64,000 nucleotides of DNA, from assembly GCA_013823625.1 (NCBI GenBank), contig PNMM01000002.1:513061-577060 (forward strand), read 5' to 3'. The notes under the pieces are model-generated. The model saw only the letters and a list, made by a program, of their open reading frames with translations. It was not told where the DNA came from and made no database searches. Of the stretch, positions 25,661 to 34,609 are shown one piece after another. The stretch's first letter is position 1; every line of letters starts with the position of its first letter. A program made the translations under genes and the position numbers. The stretch is from Microbacterium sp. (lineage in GTDB: Bacteria > Actinomycetota > Actinomycetes > Actinomycetales > Microbacteriaceae).

Positions 25661-28150
25661 TCATTGATAGATGACGTTCATGTCCCACTCGGTGGTGTCG
25701 TGAGCGGAGGTCGAGTTCGCAGCGGTAACGAACTGGACACGGTCGCCGGCGCACAGAGTCAAAGCAAACCGGAAGGGAACCGCCGACACGCTTGACAGCG
25801 CGTGTGACCCTCCGCCGCTCGGCCAGACCTGTGTACCGTTTCGCATGATCCGGACCAGGACGCCGTCACCTCCCGCTTGGAGTTTCTCCGCACGGCCCGT
25901 GACGATCACGTTTCCGGCCCGGGGCGCGACAAAGGTTCTCACCGATTCTGCGCCGACGTCCGGATGCTGCCAGCTGGAAGCCGATTGAGCCCAGGTTGAT
26001 GTCCCTTGCCACCGCGACGACCCAAGGCTCCAATTCATCGGGGCGATGGTGCGCACCCCGCCGGGATAGGTCCACTGTTCATAGTGCCATCCACCTGATC
26101 CCTGCGTACTTGAGAACGAACGCCGCGCGTTGAAACTGTCGGCAGGGTACTTGAACTGCCGAACGTAGTCGCGCGTCATGTTCCAGAACACGTCGTCTTG
26201 GATCTCGCCCGCGGCGTTGTACCACCGCTCCCACGTGCCAGGCACGAGAAGGCTCGTGTCTGCGACCTCCGTCGCTGTACCCTCTGCGAACTCGTTGAAG
26301 GAGTTGATGATTACCGTATTTGTGCGAGGCGATCGGTCCAGGATCACATCCCAGACCTTCTTGGAGTAGTAGTTGGTGTTGTCACGCAAGACTGGAGGGT
26401 ATCCAGGCACTTGGTTTGACCACCCCGGCATCGCGACCATCGCGCGATCATCGCTAACGGTTCCGGACTGTGGAAGCTGCCATCCATACTCCCCTGGGAG
26501 GGCAACCCACGCAAAGCGAACCGTGAAGTTGTTGGTTGCTGACTTATCGCCACCGTATGCCATCCATGCGTCCTGGTTGGCCTTGGTGGTGTACACAACC
26601 AAGAGAGGTTTGCCGTTGACGTGGTAATTGAGCGCAGGACCACCGTAAGCGGGATTGTTAGTGAACTCATCCCATACCTGACGGGCCTCCTGCTCGATGG
26701 TCTGTGGATCGTTCGTCCATTGAACACGACCGACAGCAATTGCGTACTTGAGGTCGCGATTAGCGGGATTCTGGTTCCAGGTTGCCATCCGAGATGCGAC
26801 AGTCGCGGCGCGATTGAGGATCGCCCCACCGACATTGTTCAGTCCGTTGGTTTCGTCCAACAACAGAAAGTCGATATGAGCACTCGAAATTTCAGAGAAA
26901 TGCTCGTCGATAACCGCTGCGTCTCCACTGTCGTATTGCTGATATGCCCCAAGAACATGGGGTCGGTAGTTGATTGGCGGCTTCCCAGGAAATCCAGCCC
27001 ACGTATTGACCGAAACCGAGTCCGCTGCAAGGTACCGTTCGACTTTCCAGGTGCCGCCGTTGAGGTTCGGGTAGAAAGCTATCGAGTCCCTCCAGTTGTA
27101 GGCGTCTCCACTCACACGTGCCTGAAAGACACTTGCAGCGCCAGCACCGAATCCGGAGTGCACGAGATAGTCGCCCTGCGGGTCTATCGAACGCAACGCC
27201 CGGTCATAGTGACGCGTGACGGTGTCACCCGGCTTGCCGTCGGCTGGTATAACCCCACCGATTGCCATGTCTCCGCTGAAGAAGACGTAGGGCTCTGCGA
27301 ATCCATCGCCGTTGCCGTCTGCTACGTATTGACGAACCGAGCCGACTCCGTGGCCGGTCGTCCATAAGGTTGAGTCGCCGAAGGCGTTGCCTCCGGACAT
27401 CGCTGCGTACCAACTGCCGTCAGCGGCGGTGTAATAAATTGCATCCAGCCGCCCATCCGCATTGGCATCGTCGATGAACTGTTCTGTAGAACCTGAACCG
27501 AATTGAGTGCGCCACGTTGTAACGGTGCCAAAACTGGTTCCCATTGACGGGGTCACAGCCCAATGGCCCCCCAGATCTGGCGTGAAGAAGCTCACAAGGT
27601 CCGCGCGTCCGTCTCCGGTAACGTCACCCACGAAACGCTTATCAGCGTTGCTGCCAGACCCAGACTTCCAAAGTTGATACGGCGCAAACGCTTGGCCCGT
27701 GGAATTCGCTACGTACCAGTCCCCAGCGAGCGAGTCTCCGGAGATATCCGTATTGAAGAACGCGATCGCGTCCGCTCGCCCGTCTCCACTGACGTCGGCA
27801 AGGAACTGCTCGTCTGAGCCGACGCCGTGGCCACTTACCCACGTCTGGACCGCCCCAAAGGCAGACCCCGTTGAGCGCGCAACTTGCCACGCACCCGCCC
27901 CATAAGTGACGGCGTCCCCGTATCCATCACCGTCAACGTCGGCTACAAACTGTTTGGTGCTCGCAGCCCCGAAACCAGACTTCCACTCTAGGTTTACCAT
28001 CTGGCGCTTTGAGTACCAGGTCGAATACCAAATTCCGACGTCCCCCGCGGTCTCCGCGGCCGCCGGCGGACTTGGCATCGGGCTCAATACCGAACCAGCG
28101 ACGATTGCCGCCGATGCGGCAACTGCAACCAGTGAACGTCTCACTTTCAT
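25661..28150 (-). CDS. Secreted GH99-like glycosidase with inserted FG-GAP/VCBS repeats and C-terminal beta domain
   Basis: 829 residues with an AGGAG ribosome site before ATG 28150. A Sec signal peptide (residues 1 to about 32, ending PPAAAETA) is clear. The catalytic fold seems split: VGIWYSTWY at 38-46 resembles the first strand of GH99 enzymes, and LGAYQQYDSGDAAVIDEH at 400-417 resumes the fold. Between them, residues about 60-375 hold six FG-GAP/VCBS-like repeats (for example DVDGDGYGDA, DVSGDGRADA, DVTGDGRADL). INSFNEFAEGT at 615-625 matches the GH99 ITSFNEWHEGT motif; Glu620 and Glu623 align with the two catalytic carboxylates of that family. Residues about 675-829 look like a beta-sandwich, perhaps sugar-binding. 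GH99 enzymes cut alpha-mannosides; the rhamnose context suggests another or mixed substrate. Confidence 0.75.
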   Translation of the reverse strand: MKVRRSLVAVAASAAIVAGSVLSPMPSPPAAAETAGDVGIWYSTWYSKRQMVNLEWKSGFGAASTKQFVADVDGDGYGDAVTYGAGAWQVARSTGSAFGAVQTWVSGHGVGSDEQFLADVSGDGRADAIAFFNTDISGDSLAGDWYVANSTGQAFAPYQLWKSGSGSNADKRFVGDVTGDGRADLVSFFTPDLGGHWAVTPSMGTSFGTVTTWRTQFGSGSTEQFIDDANADGRLDAIYYTAADGSWYAAMSGGNAFGDSTLWTTGHGVGSVRQYVADGNGDGFAEPYVFFSGDMAIGGVIPADGKPGDTVTRHYDRALRSIDPQGDYLVHSGFGAGAASVFQARVSGDAYNWRDSIAFYPNLNGGTWKVERYLAADSVSVNTWAGFPGKPPINYRPHVLGAYQQYDSGDAAVIDEHFSEISSAHIDFLLLDETNGLNNVGGAILNRAATVASRMATWNQNPANRDLKYAIAVGRVQWTNDPQTIEQEARQVWDEFTNNPAYGGPALNYHVNGKPLLVVYTTKANQDAWMAYGGDKSATNNFTVRFAWVALPGEYGWQLPQSGTVSDDRAMVAMPGWSNQVPGYPPVLRDNTNYYSKKVWDVILDRSPRTNTVIINSFNEFAEGTATEVADTSLLVPGTWERWYNAAGEIQDDVFWNMTRDYVRQFKYPADSFNARRSFSSTQGSGGWHYEQWTYPGGVRTIAPMNWSLGSSRWQGTSTWAQSASSWQHPDVGAESVRTFVAPRAGNVIVTGRAEKLQAGGDGVLVRIMRNGTQVWPSGGGSHALSSVSAVPFRFALTLCAGDRVQFVTAANSTSAHDTTEWDMNVIYQ

Positions 28151-28173
28151 GGTTTCTCCTCAGGAAGCACTTC

Positions 28174-28190
28174 ATTGGGACTTTCCCAAT
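28174..28190. promoter_or_regulatory. Palindrome upstream of the GH99-like gene
   Basis: ATTGGGA (28174-28180) and TCCCAAT (28184-28190) are perfect inverted arms around CTT. The site lies 24 bases upstream of the ATG, within the 153-bp gap that also separates this gene from the GH127-like gene. It may be an operator or a 5' leader hairpin. Confidence 0.55.
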
Positions 28191-28303
28191 CCGAGTAAAC
28201 AATGCTCGAGCCCGCGGGCGTTCCGATCTGCCAGTCTTGTGCTAGAAATGACGAATTTTGTCCTGATCTCGAGCTGTCATCATGAGGATTGGACGCCTTT
28301 GTG

Positions 28304-29815
28304 CTATTCCTGCAAAGGTGGTGACGCAAGGTTTACGCTCTCTGGACCGTCCGCTCCGTGTGCGCCGGTCACGCTGGCCAACGAGGCGACGCGAGGGCCG
28401 GGCGGTGTCTCTACCAGAACCTCAAGGACCGGACCTCTCCGGCTGAGCGTGATGCCGTCGATGTGTTCCGTCGTAATCGGAAAGCTCCACGCCATAGCAG
28501 CGGAACTCCCAGGGAACGGTTCGAGCTGTATTGCCGCTGCCGAGTCTTCGATTGAGATCTCGACACTGAGCGGCGATGCGCCAAGTGGGGCCGACACAGT
28601 CTCCAGAGTGATTGATGCCGGTGACCACAGACTCACCCGCTGCGCGATCTGCCACTCTCCTGCTTCTGTGGTGATCCAATGCCAACCGGGGTAGAGATCT
28701 GAGATCACAAAGACGGATTCTTCGAGTCGCGCCGAGGTCTCGCGAGCTTCGAGCAGACCGAGGGCGCCGCGCATCGTGCAACACCAATGTGCGTCGTGCG
28801 TGAGTGCTCGAAGTGTCGGCGACTCTGGCGTGGCAATACTGTCGAGCCCGAAGCTTCCGTCAGCTCGCTCCGCGTATTCGAGACCGTTTCGGGCAATGCG
28901 CGTCGCATCTCGTCGAAAACTCTCATCCCCCGTCAATTGGTAGAGGGCTGTAGCGGCACCGAGGGAGTCGACGATAGCGCAGGGCTCCGTCCAGGAATCC
29001 GCTCGCCCAAACCAGTTGAACGTCGCATGGTTGAGTGTTCGACCTGCGCGGACATAGTCACGATAGAGCGACTCGGCAACAGCAGCCGCGCGCGGGTGTC
29101 CGGTCGCTTGCGCCCAGTCGCCGAAGTTTCGGCACGCAGCGAGGACCGCGTGGAGTTGCGCCCCTGCAGACACGACATCCAGGGATGCTGCTTTTTCGAC
29201 GAAGTCGTTGATCATGGAGGCGAGATCCGCACGCCTCGTCTCCAGGGCCGCCGGCACTAGCCCGTTGAGCGTGAGAAGTACGCACCAGACGTCGGTCGAT
29301 AGCGTCCAACCATCGACTTCCTCCACCGACGTGCCCGATGGCCCGCCCGCATCCGTACTTCGCACCGCCGACCACGGGTACTCGGTTTTCAACAGCGCAG
29401 GCACTACAAGTTCGTCGATAACTCTCAGCGCGGCGGTTCTCGAGCGAACGTCACCGGTCACGTAGAAGTACTGCAGCAGACCCGAGACAACCCATCCATG
29501 GCACGCGACCTGCTGCTCATCAATGACCTCACCAAGGGGCTCCCCAAGGTAGCCACGTGCCTCGAGCGCGTCGAGCAGTCCCGCGTTCAGCTCCTCGGCG
29601 CGAGCTCGGGTCGGCAATCCAGCTCGCGCGAATCTGCTGAGCGACAGGAGAAGCCTCCCGGCCAAGTCTCCGGGCCACGGATCGGTCACCGTGCGAGCAA
29701 TGACCTCTGATGGGTCGTAGTCGTTACGCAGAAGTCGCTCCACCGAGGCGCTAAGCCTCTCATCTGCACTCAGGTCAGGTTCAAACAGGCAAGGTTCAGG
29801 CCTTACGTCGGTCAC
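28304..29815 (-). CDS. GH127/DUF1680-like glycosidase, possible beta-L-arabinofuranosidase relative
   Basis: 503 residues, no signal peptide, predicted (alpha/alpha)6 barrel. TEPCAIVDSLG at 276-286 and HWCC at 343-346 reproduce the spacing and residues of the GH127 zinc-thiolate site: Glu277, Cys279, Cys345 and Cys346 would correspond to Glu338, Cys340, Cys417 and Cys418 of bifidobacterial HypBA1. The following YQLTGDESFRRDATRIARNG also matches the DUF1680 pattern. Its ATG overlaps the stop of the GH78 gene (29812-29815). Cytoplasmic action on imported oligosaccharides is likely. The rest of the protein is divergent and it is shorter than most GH127 members, so substrate is uncertain. Confidence 0.65.
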   Translation of the reverse strand: MTDVRPEPCLFEPDLSADERLSASVERLLRNDYDPSEVIARTVTDPWPGDLAGRLLLSLSRFARAGLPTRARAEELNAGLLDALEARGYLGEPLGEVIDEQQVACHGWVVSGLLQYFYVTGDVRSRTAALRVIDELVVPALLKTEYPWSAVRSTDAGGPSGTSVEEVDGWTLSTDVWCVLLTLNGLVPAALETRRADLASMINDFVEKAASLDVVSAGAQLHAVLAACRNFGDWAQATGHPRAAAVAESLYRDYVRAGRTLNHATFNWFGRADSWTEPCAIVDSLGAATALYQLTGDESFRRDATRIARNGLEYAERADGSFGLDSIATPESPTLRALTHDAHWCCTMRGALGLLEARETSARLEESVFVISDLYPGWHWITTEAGEWQIAQRVSLWSPASITLETVSAPLGASPLSVEISIEDSAAAIQLEPFPGSSAAMAWSFPITTEHIDGITLSRRGPVLEVLVETPPGPRVASLASVTGAHGADGPESVNLASPPLQE

Positions 29816-32364
29816 CCGTCTCTCCTCACTTCGATCGGCTGCTCGCGGTGGACACGGGCGTGGCTGTGGAAGATGTGATTGCCAGACCCCACCATCACCG
29901 GGAGTTCACCCGGGAGGAGGATCTCGGCGGCCCCCTCAAGTGGAACGTCGACAACGATTTCGACTCGCCCGTCGTCGGACCGGCACCACCTAGTCGCGTA
30001 AGTGCCGCGCGGTGAGGAATGTCGAGTCGATGCTGAGGCCACGTCATGCAGAAAGACGGGTTCTACTACCGCAGTTGCCCACCCGATTGAATCTCCTCTT
30101 TGGCGAAGCCCTGCTACACGACCCTGCAGCCAGTGGTCAATCATTCCCAGCATGAAGTGATTGTGAGAGCCTTCTCCGACCTCTAGCCTCTGGGCCGACC
30201 ACGTTTCCGCAAGGGCGGTCACACCTCGAGCAAGCTGCATACCGTAACCGGGGACATCTGTGCGCGTGATGATTCTGTAGACGAGATCAGCCATGTCATG
30301 CTGTGTGAGGGCGTCAACCAGCTCTTCGAACGTCACCTCGCCCACAGTGAAGCGCCATCCGTCTTGCTCAATGCGGGCGACCAGCCTGCGAAGAAACTCC
30401 TTGGCGCTTGCATCATCACCTCGCCGCTCAGCGAGCGACATCCTGATGGTCAGTTCTGACTGCGACGCCGACGGTGAAAATGTCAACTGCTCGATAGCAG
30501 CCAAGACCCTGTTCCGCCGCTGGAGCGTGTGACTTGCCCAGGTTGAATCTCCCATGATTCCCGCTATTTCCTGGGCAGCCTCAAGCAAGCGGACATAGCC
30601 GAACGACGCCACCAATACGCGGGGTGTCGAGACATCGAGTGCAATCCAGTCACCCAATCCGACATCGATCAGACAGTTGGATTCGATATCGCTGAGGTGT
30701 CGGAGGTACGCCTTCATTGCAGGGAGGTTGTCCTCCAGTACGCGTCGGTCTCCGTACTGGCGATAGTGCTTCAGAGGTAGGTGAAGGATCGCAGATCCCC
30801 AATTAACATCAAACCGGAACGCGTCGGGGTCCCCTTCATACGCGTGCCCTGTGAAATCGACGAACTCAGGGGCGATATTTGGGATGGCTCCATTCGGAAG
30901 CTGCGCCCGGCGTATGTGGTGAAGTGAGTCGCGGAGGTGAGCTTCGCAGTCGAAGTTCCGAACGAGCAAGTCGAAACAGAGATACAGCTGCTCGATCCAG
31001 CCGAGCTTCTCACGATGAGGGCAGTCCGTGAAGACGCTGAACATATTGCCCTGCACCGCGCGGACACTCACGTCGTGCAGTGCCGCGAGAAACGCGTCCG
31101 AGCTCGTGAACTCCCCGACGCTTGCGTTCGACGCACGAACCACCATTGCCTTCACGCCGACGTCATCCGCACCCTGAAGTTCGACGTATCGGAATCCGTG
31201 ATACGTGAATCGAGGGTGCCAATCTCCACTCGTCGCTGGTGGAATCACCAGGCTGTCGTAGATGGGGCTACCCGTGCTGTCTTGATCGACTCCAATGGGC
31301 GTCGCTTGTTCGGCCGGAAGCAAACGCACCTGGCGTTCATGCGGGCTCGAGCTCCAATGAACGAGTGGCCAGCCGGCAATGTTGGTGCCAAAGTCGATGA
31401 GCCGGCCCGCCGGCACGGTCACCGCACGCGTCTCGTCAAGTACGTCAACGACGCGCAAGGGCGGATACTCAGGCCACCAAATCTCTGGGGGACTCCAGGG
31501 CGCCCGGGCCGCGGGCAGGGAATCGATTTCAGACCAAGGCTCGGGCAATCTAGCGTCGAAGTCCTCCCCGCCGTACCAGTGCGTCAGCACGGTCGCTCCC
31601 CGTCCACACTGGGTCTCCCCGGCCGACGTGAGCGAGATTCGAGATGACTCTCCCAGTTGCTCGAGAATCGCGATCAGGGCGAGCGGTCGGCTCTCCGCCG
31701 TGAACTTCGCGTATCGATCAGCGTTTGGCGGCAGCCAATATGGTCCTGATGCGATCTCAATGGTGAGCGTGTGCGCGCCCTCCGCCAAGGAGCCGAGGTC
31801 GTAGGTCGATGCGGCTACTTCAGTCACAAGATCGCTGTAGCCGGGGCCGAGCAGGCGGTCGGTAAGTTCGCGTCCATCGACCCGTAGCTCGACGACGCCA
31901 GACGCGGCGAGATGCACAAGCGTTCTCGTGTCGGACGTCTGACTGTGGAACGGCATCGCGAACCAGACCGATCCTGCACGATGATCTGAGCCCGGCGCCG
32001 CAAGTTCAGGATGGGTGATCCATTCGGCGCCTGAAGACTCCAGGTCCGGCGCAACAGTGAACCGGCTGACCTCACTCCAGGTCGTCTGGTCCCCTCGACG
32101 TGCTCCAACGGCCCAGTACACGGTCCGCCATGGGGGCGTACTGACGGTGATCTCCCTCGAAGAGGGCGGTAGTTCAACCGTCAGATTCTCACGCTCGTCA
32201 CCTCCGGACACGGACCGACGTTGGGGGCCGAGAGAGACAATGATTTGATCACTCGATCCCGCGCCGTCGTCGCCGGCGTGCCACGTCAAGCGAGTCCGAC
32301 GACTGGCCACCGACAGCGGATCGTGCAAGCCGTTCGCGCGAAGTGTAGTAAAGGGTGCGTACAT
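29812..32364 (-). CDS. GH78-type alpha-L-rhamnosidase
   Basis: 850 residues with no signal peptide, so probably cytoplasmic. The N-terminal half contains the beta-sandwich domains usual in bacterial rhamnosidases (SGVVELRVDGRELTDRLLGP, DFGTNIAGW at 324-332). The catalytic (alpha/alpha)6 domain shows FTDCPHREKLGW at 445-456 with its conserved Asp and Glu, NWGSA at 521-525, LGDWI at 570-574 and GSHNHFMLG further on. It should remove terminal alpha-L-rhamnose from imported oligosaccharides, feeding rhaI. It is separated from the upstream binding-protein gene by an apparent terminator, so expression may be lower or separately driven. Confidence 0.92.
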   Translation of the reverse strand: MYAPFTTLRANGLHDPLSVASRRTRLTWHAGDDGAGSSDQIIVSLGPQRRSVSGGDERENLTVELPPSSREITVSTPPWRTVYWAVGARRGDQTTWSEVSRFTVAPDLESSGAEWITHPELAAPGSDHRAGSVWFAMPFHSQTSDTRTLVHLAASGVVELRVDGRELTDRLLGPGYSDLVTEVAASTYDLGSLAEGAHTLTIEIASGPYWLPPNADRYAKFTAESRPLALIAILEQLGESSRISLTSAGETQCGRGATVLTHWYGGEDFDARLPEPWSEIDSLPAARAPWSPPEIWWPEYPPLRVVDVLDETRAVTVPAGRLIDFGTNIAGWPLVHWSSSPHERQVRLLPAEQATPIGVDQDSTGSPIYDSLVIPPATSGDWHPRFTYHGFRYVELQGADDVGVKAMVVRASNASVGEFTSSDAFLAALHDVSVRAVQGNMFSVFTDCPHREKLGWIEQLYLCFDLLVRNFDCEAHLRDSLHHIRRAQLPNGAIPNIAPEFVDFTGHAYEGDPDAFRFDVNWGSAILHLPLKHYRQYGDRRVLEDNLPAMKAYLRHLSDIESNCLIDVGLGDWIALDVSTPRVLVASFGYVRLLEAAQEIAGIMGDSTWASHTLQRRNRVLAAIEQLTFSPSASQSELTIRMSLAERRGDDASAKEFLRRLVARIEQDGWRFTVGEVTFEELVDALTQHDMADLVYRIITRTDVPGYGMQLARGVTALAETWSAQRLEVGEGSHNHFMLGMIDHWLQGRVAGLRQRGDSIGWATAVVEPVFLHDVASASTRHSSPRGTYATRWCRSDDGRVEIVVDVPLEGAAEILLPGELPVMVGSGNHIFHSHARVHREQPIEVRRDG

Positions 32365-32437
32365 TTGTCCCGATCACTGTGAAGGGCGCACCCAGCGAGC
32401 TGCCCGATAGACGAAGAGTGGTCACGCCGAAAAGGTG

Positions 32438-32469
32438 GGGTGGCGGACCGCTGCAACGGCCCGCCACCC
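32438..32469 (-). terminator. Intrinsic terminator after the solute-binding protein gene
   Basis: On the minus strand a 13-bp stem (12 Watson-Crick pairs and one G-U) with a six-base loop starts eight bases past the binding-protein stop and is followed shortly by TTTT (complement of 32430-32433). This arrangement allows high expression of the transporter genes and reduced read-through into GH78. Confidence 0.75.
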
Positions 32470-32476
32470 GTTTCAT

Positions 32477-33736
32477 CTACTGCGCTTGCCGATCTGCCTC
32501 GAAGGCCGCGTCCAGCTTCTCCGCCGCAGAGCCAGGCGTGTCGCTGCCCAGCAGGATCGACTGAGACACCTCATTGAGTGCGTCCTGCGTCTTACTGCCC
32601 AGCCAGCCCTGGTCGGGCCACGGCCCGGTCTTGCCGGAGCTCACGAAGCCGAGAACAACCAGCTGGTTCGGGCTGTCAGCCTCGAACGAGTCGTTCGGCA
32701 GCGAGGGGGCCCCCTTCGCGGCCGTCGCGTACGCGTTCTGCGCTTCCGCGGTTGCCAGGAAGTCGATGAACAGACGCGCGTTGTCCTGGTTCTCCGACGC
32801 CGCATTGATGCCGAACCCGGACGAGTCAGCGACTGCCATGTAGTTGTCGCCCGAATCGTCCGTCGGGAAGGCAGCGATGCTGAAGCTGGCTCCCTCCTCG
32901 GCCAATGACTCGATGTACGAGGTGTCGGAGAACGCGAACGTCGCGAGCGCGCTTCCGCCGATCAACTGTTCGAACGCCACGTTGAAGTCCGTACCGGTCG
33001 GCCCTTCGTTGAAGCAGCCGGCCTCGCTCATCTCCTGCTGAATCTCGAAAGCGCGCTCCCATCCGGAGCCCGCGAACGTCTCGTTGCCGGCGATCTGCTC
33101 GGAGGTGAAGGCGGGGTTTGGTCCGTAGACAAGCGAGGCCACCATCGCATAAGTGGGAACGGCGCTGCCACCCTGAAGGAACAGCGAGTACGCAGCGATG
33201 CCCGCGGCCTTCGCATCCGCGCACAGCTCGAGCACCTCAGAGTAGGTCTCCGGAATCGAGAGTCCAAGTTCGGCCAGAGTGTCGTCGTTGTAGACCGGAC
33301 CAAGACCAAGCGCGCCGATCGGGACGGACACCAGCTTGCCGTCGTTCGCAAACAGGTTGCTCTGCGTTTGCGAGAGCTCCCCGGCCCAGGTGGCGTCAGA
33401 GAGGTCGACAAGCTGGCCCGCCTCATCGAGCTGAACAACGCCCAGAGCGTTACCGGCACCCGGGAAGGTGCGAATCACGTCCGCCGCAGTCCCCGCGGCC
33501 AGTGCTGTGCGAATGAACGTCGGGTAGTCGGACCCGCCGTCGACGATTTCGACGTCGATGTCCGGGTACTCAGTCTCGAACGCGGCGACAGCCGCCTCGA
33601 GGGGAGCAATGTTGTCGGTAGCAACCGTGAGGGTTCCCTCCGCTGCCGGCTCTTCTGTCGCGGTCGAACAACCGCTCAGGACAAGGGCGGTGAGCGCGAT
33701 TCCGCTCGCCGCCACCATTGCACTACGTCGTGACAT
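32477..33736 (-). CDS. Sugar ABC transporter solute-binding lipoprotein
   Basis: 419 residues with a lipoprotein signal peptide ending in the lipobox LVLSGC (Cys23). The mature part is a cluster-B type extracellular binding protein (TVATDNIAPLEAAVAAFE near the start, IDFLATAEAQNAY near the end). It would capture oligosaccharides released outside the cell and pass them to the two permeases encoded just upstream. An AGAGG ribosome site precedes the ATG. The ligand is inferred to be a rhamnose-containing oligosaccharide. Confidence 0.93.
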   Translation of the reverse strand: MSRRSAMVAASGIALTALVLSGCSTATEEPAAEGTLTVATDNIAPLEAAVAAFETEYPDIDVEIVDGGSDYPTFIRTALAAGTAADVIRTFPGAGNALGVVQLDEAGQLVDLSDATWAGELSQTQSNLFANDGKLVSVPIGALGLGPVYNDDTLAELGLSIPETYSEVLELCADAKAAGIAAYSLFLQGGSAVPTYAMVASLVYGPNPAFTSEQIAGNETFAGSGWERAFEIQQEMSEAGCFNEGPTGTDFNVAFEQLIGGSALATFAFSDTSYIESLAEEGASFSIAAFPTDDSGDNYMAVADSSGFGINAASENQDNARLFIDFLATAEAQNAYATAAKGAPSLPNDSFEADSPNQLVVLGFVSSGKTGPWPDQGWLGSKTQDALNEVSQSILLGSDTPGSAAEKLDAAFEADRQAQ

Positions 33737-33782
33737 GGGTGTACCTCTTCTCTTGATGGGGTGGGTGGGATGGCTGAGAGAT

Positions 33783-34607
33783 TCAGCCCTTCAAGCCGCC
33801 TGCAAAGCCTTGAATGATGTACTTCTGCAGGGCGAAGTAGGCGACGAGAATCGGTGCCGCAGAGATGACGAGGGCTGCGAACACGGCCGGCCAGTCTGCG
33901 GTGTAGGTGCGAACGAATCCGCTGATGCGGACCGGAAGGGTTTCATTGCCAGTTCCAGAAAGAAACAGCAGCGGCACGAAGAAGCTGTTCCAGATCGAGA
34001 TCCCAGCCAAGATGGCGACCGTGCCGAGAGCCGGCCGCATGAGCGGAACCACGATGTACCAGAAGATCCGAATCGGGCCGCATCCGTCGAGCGCGGCGGC
34101 ATCTTCGAAGTCGAGGGGGCTCTCGCGGAGAAACATTGTGATCACGAAGACCGCGAACGGGATCGAATGACCGGCGCCGACGAGGATGACCGCCAGAATG
34201 CTTCCGTTTAGTCCAATGTCCCGCATGCTGATAAAGAGCGGTAGTACTCCCAACTGCAAAGGGATCACGAGCCCCAACATGAAGACGTAGAACAAGCCCC
34301 TCGACCACCCGGCCGTGATGCGCGCCAGCATGTACGACGCAAGCGACGCAACGAGAAGAACAATGAGGACGCTGGCGACCAGGACCACGATGCTGTTAAC
34401 CAGAGCAGGGCCGAGCTTGCCGTCAACCCACGCCCTCGCGAAGTTCTCGAGACTGTACTCGCCTTCTATCGTGAGAGCGCCCGTGGAGTTGCGGGGTGCC
34501 TTCAATGCAAGGTTGACGAGTGCAAACAGCGGGACGACGAACGCGGCCGCTGCGATCCAGAGTGTTACTTCCAAGACGAAGGTTCGGCCCGTGTATCGGT
34601 TGATCAC
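33783..34607 (-). CDS. Carbohydrate ABC transporter permease (MalG type)
   Basis: 274 residues, about six helices. The EAA loop reads ESPLDFEDAAALDGCGPIRI, followed by PLMRPALG. It is two bases downstream of the MalF-type permease and 46 bases upstream of the binding-protein gene. No ATPase gene is present in the locus, so energisation by a shared MsiK-type ATPase encoded elsewhere is likely, as is common in actinobacterial oligosaccharide importers. Confidence 0.93.
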   Translation of the reverse strand: MINRYTGRTFVLEVTLWIAAAAFVVPLFALVNLALKAPRNSTGALTIEGEYSLENFARAWVDGKLGPALVNSIVVLVASVLIVLLVASLASYMLARITAGWSRGLFYVFMLGLVIPLQLGVLPLFISMRDIGLNGSILAVILVGAGHSIPFAVFVITMFLRESPLDFEDAAALDGCGPIRIFWYIVVPLMRPALGTVAILAGISIWNSFFVPLLFLSGTGNETLPVRISGFVRTYTADWPAVFAALVISAAPILVAYFALQKYIIQGFAGGLKG

Positions 34608-34609
34608 GA

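Noticed and set aside
26050..27970. Possible tandem DNA repeats or CRISPR-like structure in the GH99-like gene
   Set aside because: The regularity is at protein level (FG-GAP repeats of about 50 residues); the DNA copies are divergent and there are no constant repeats with unique spacers.
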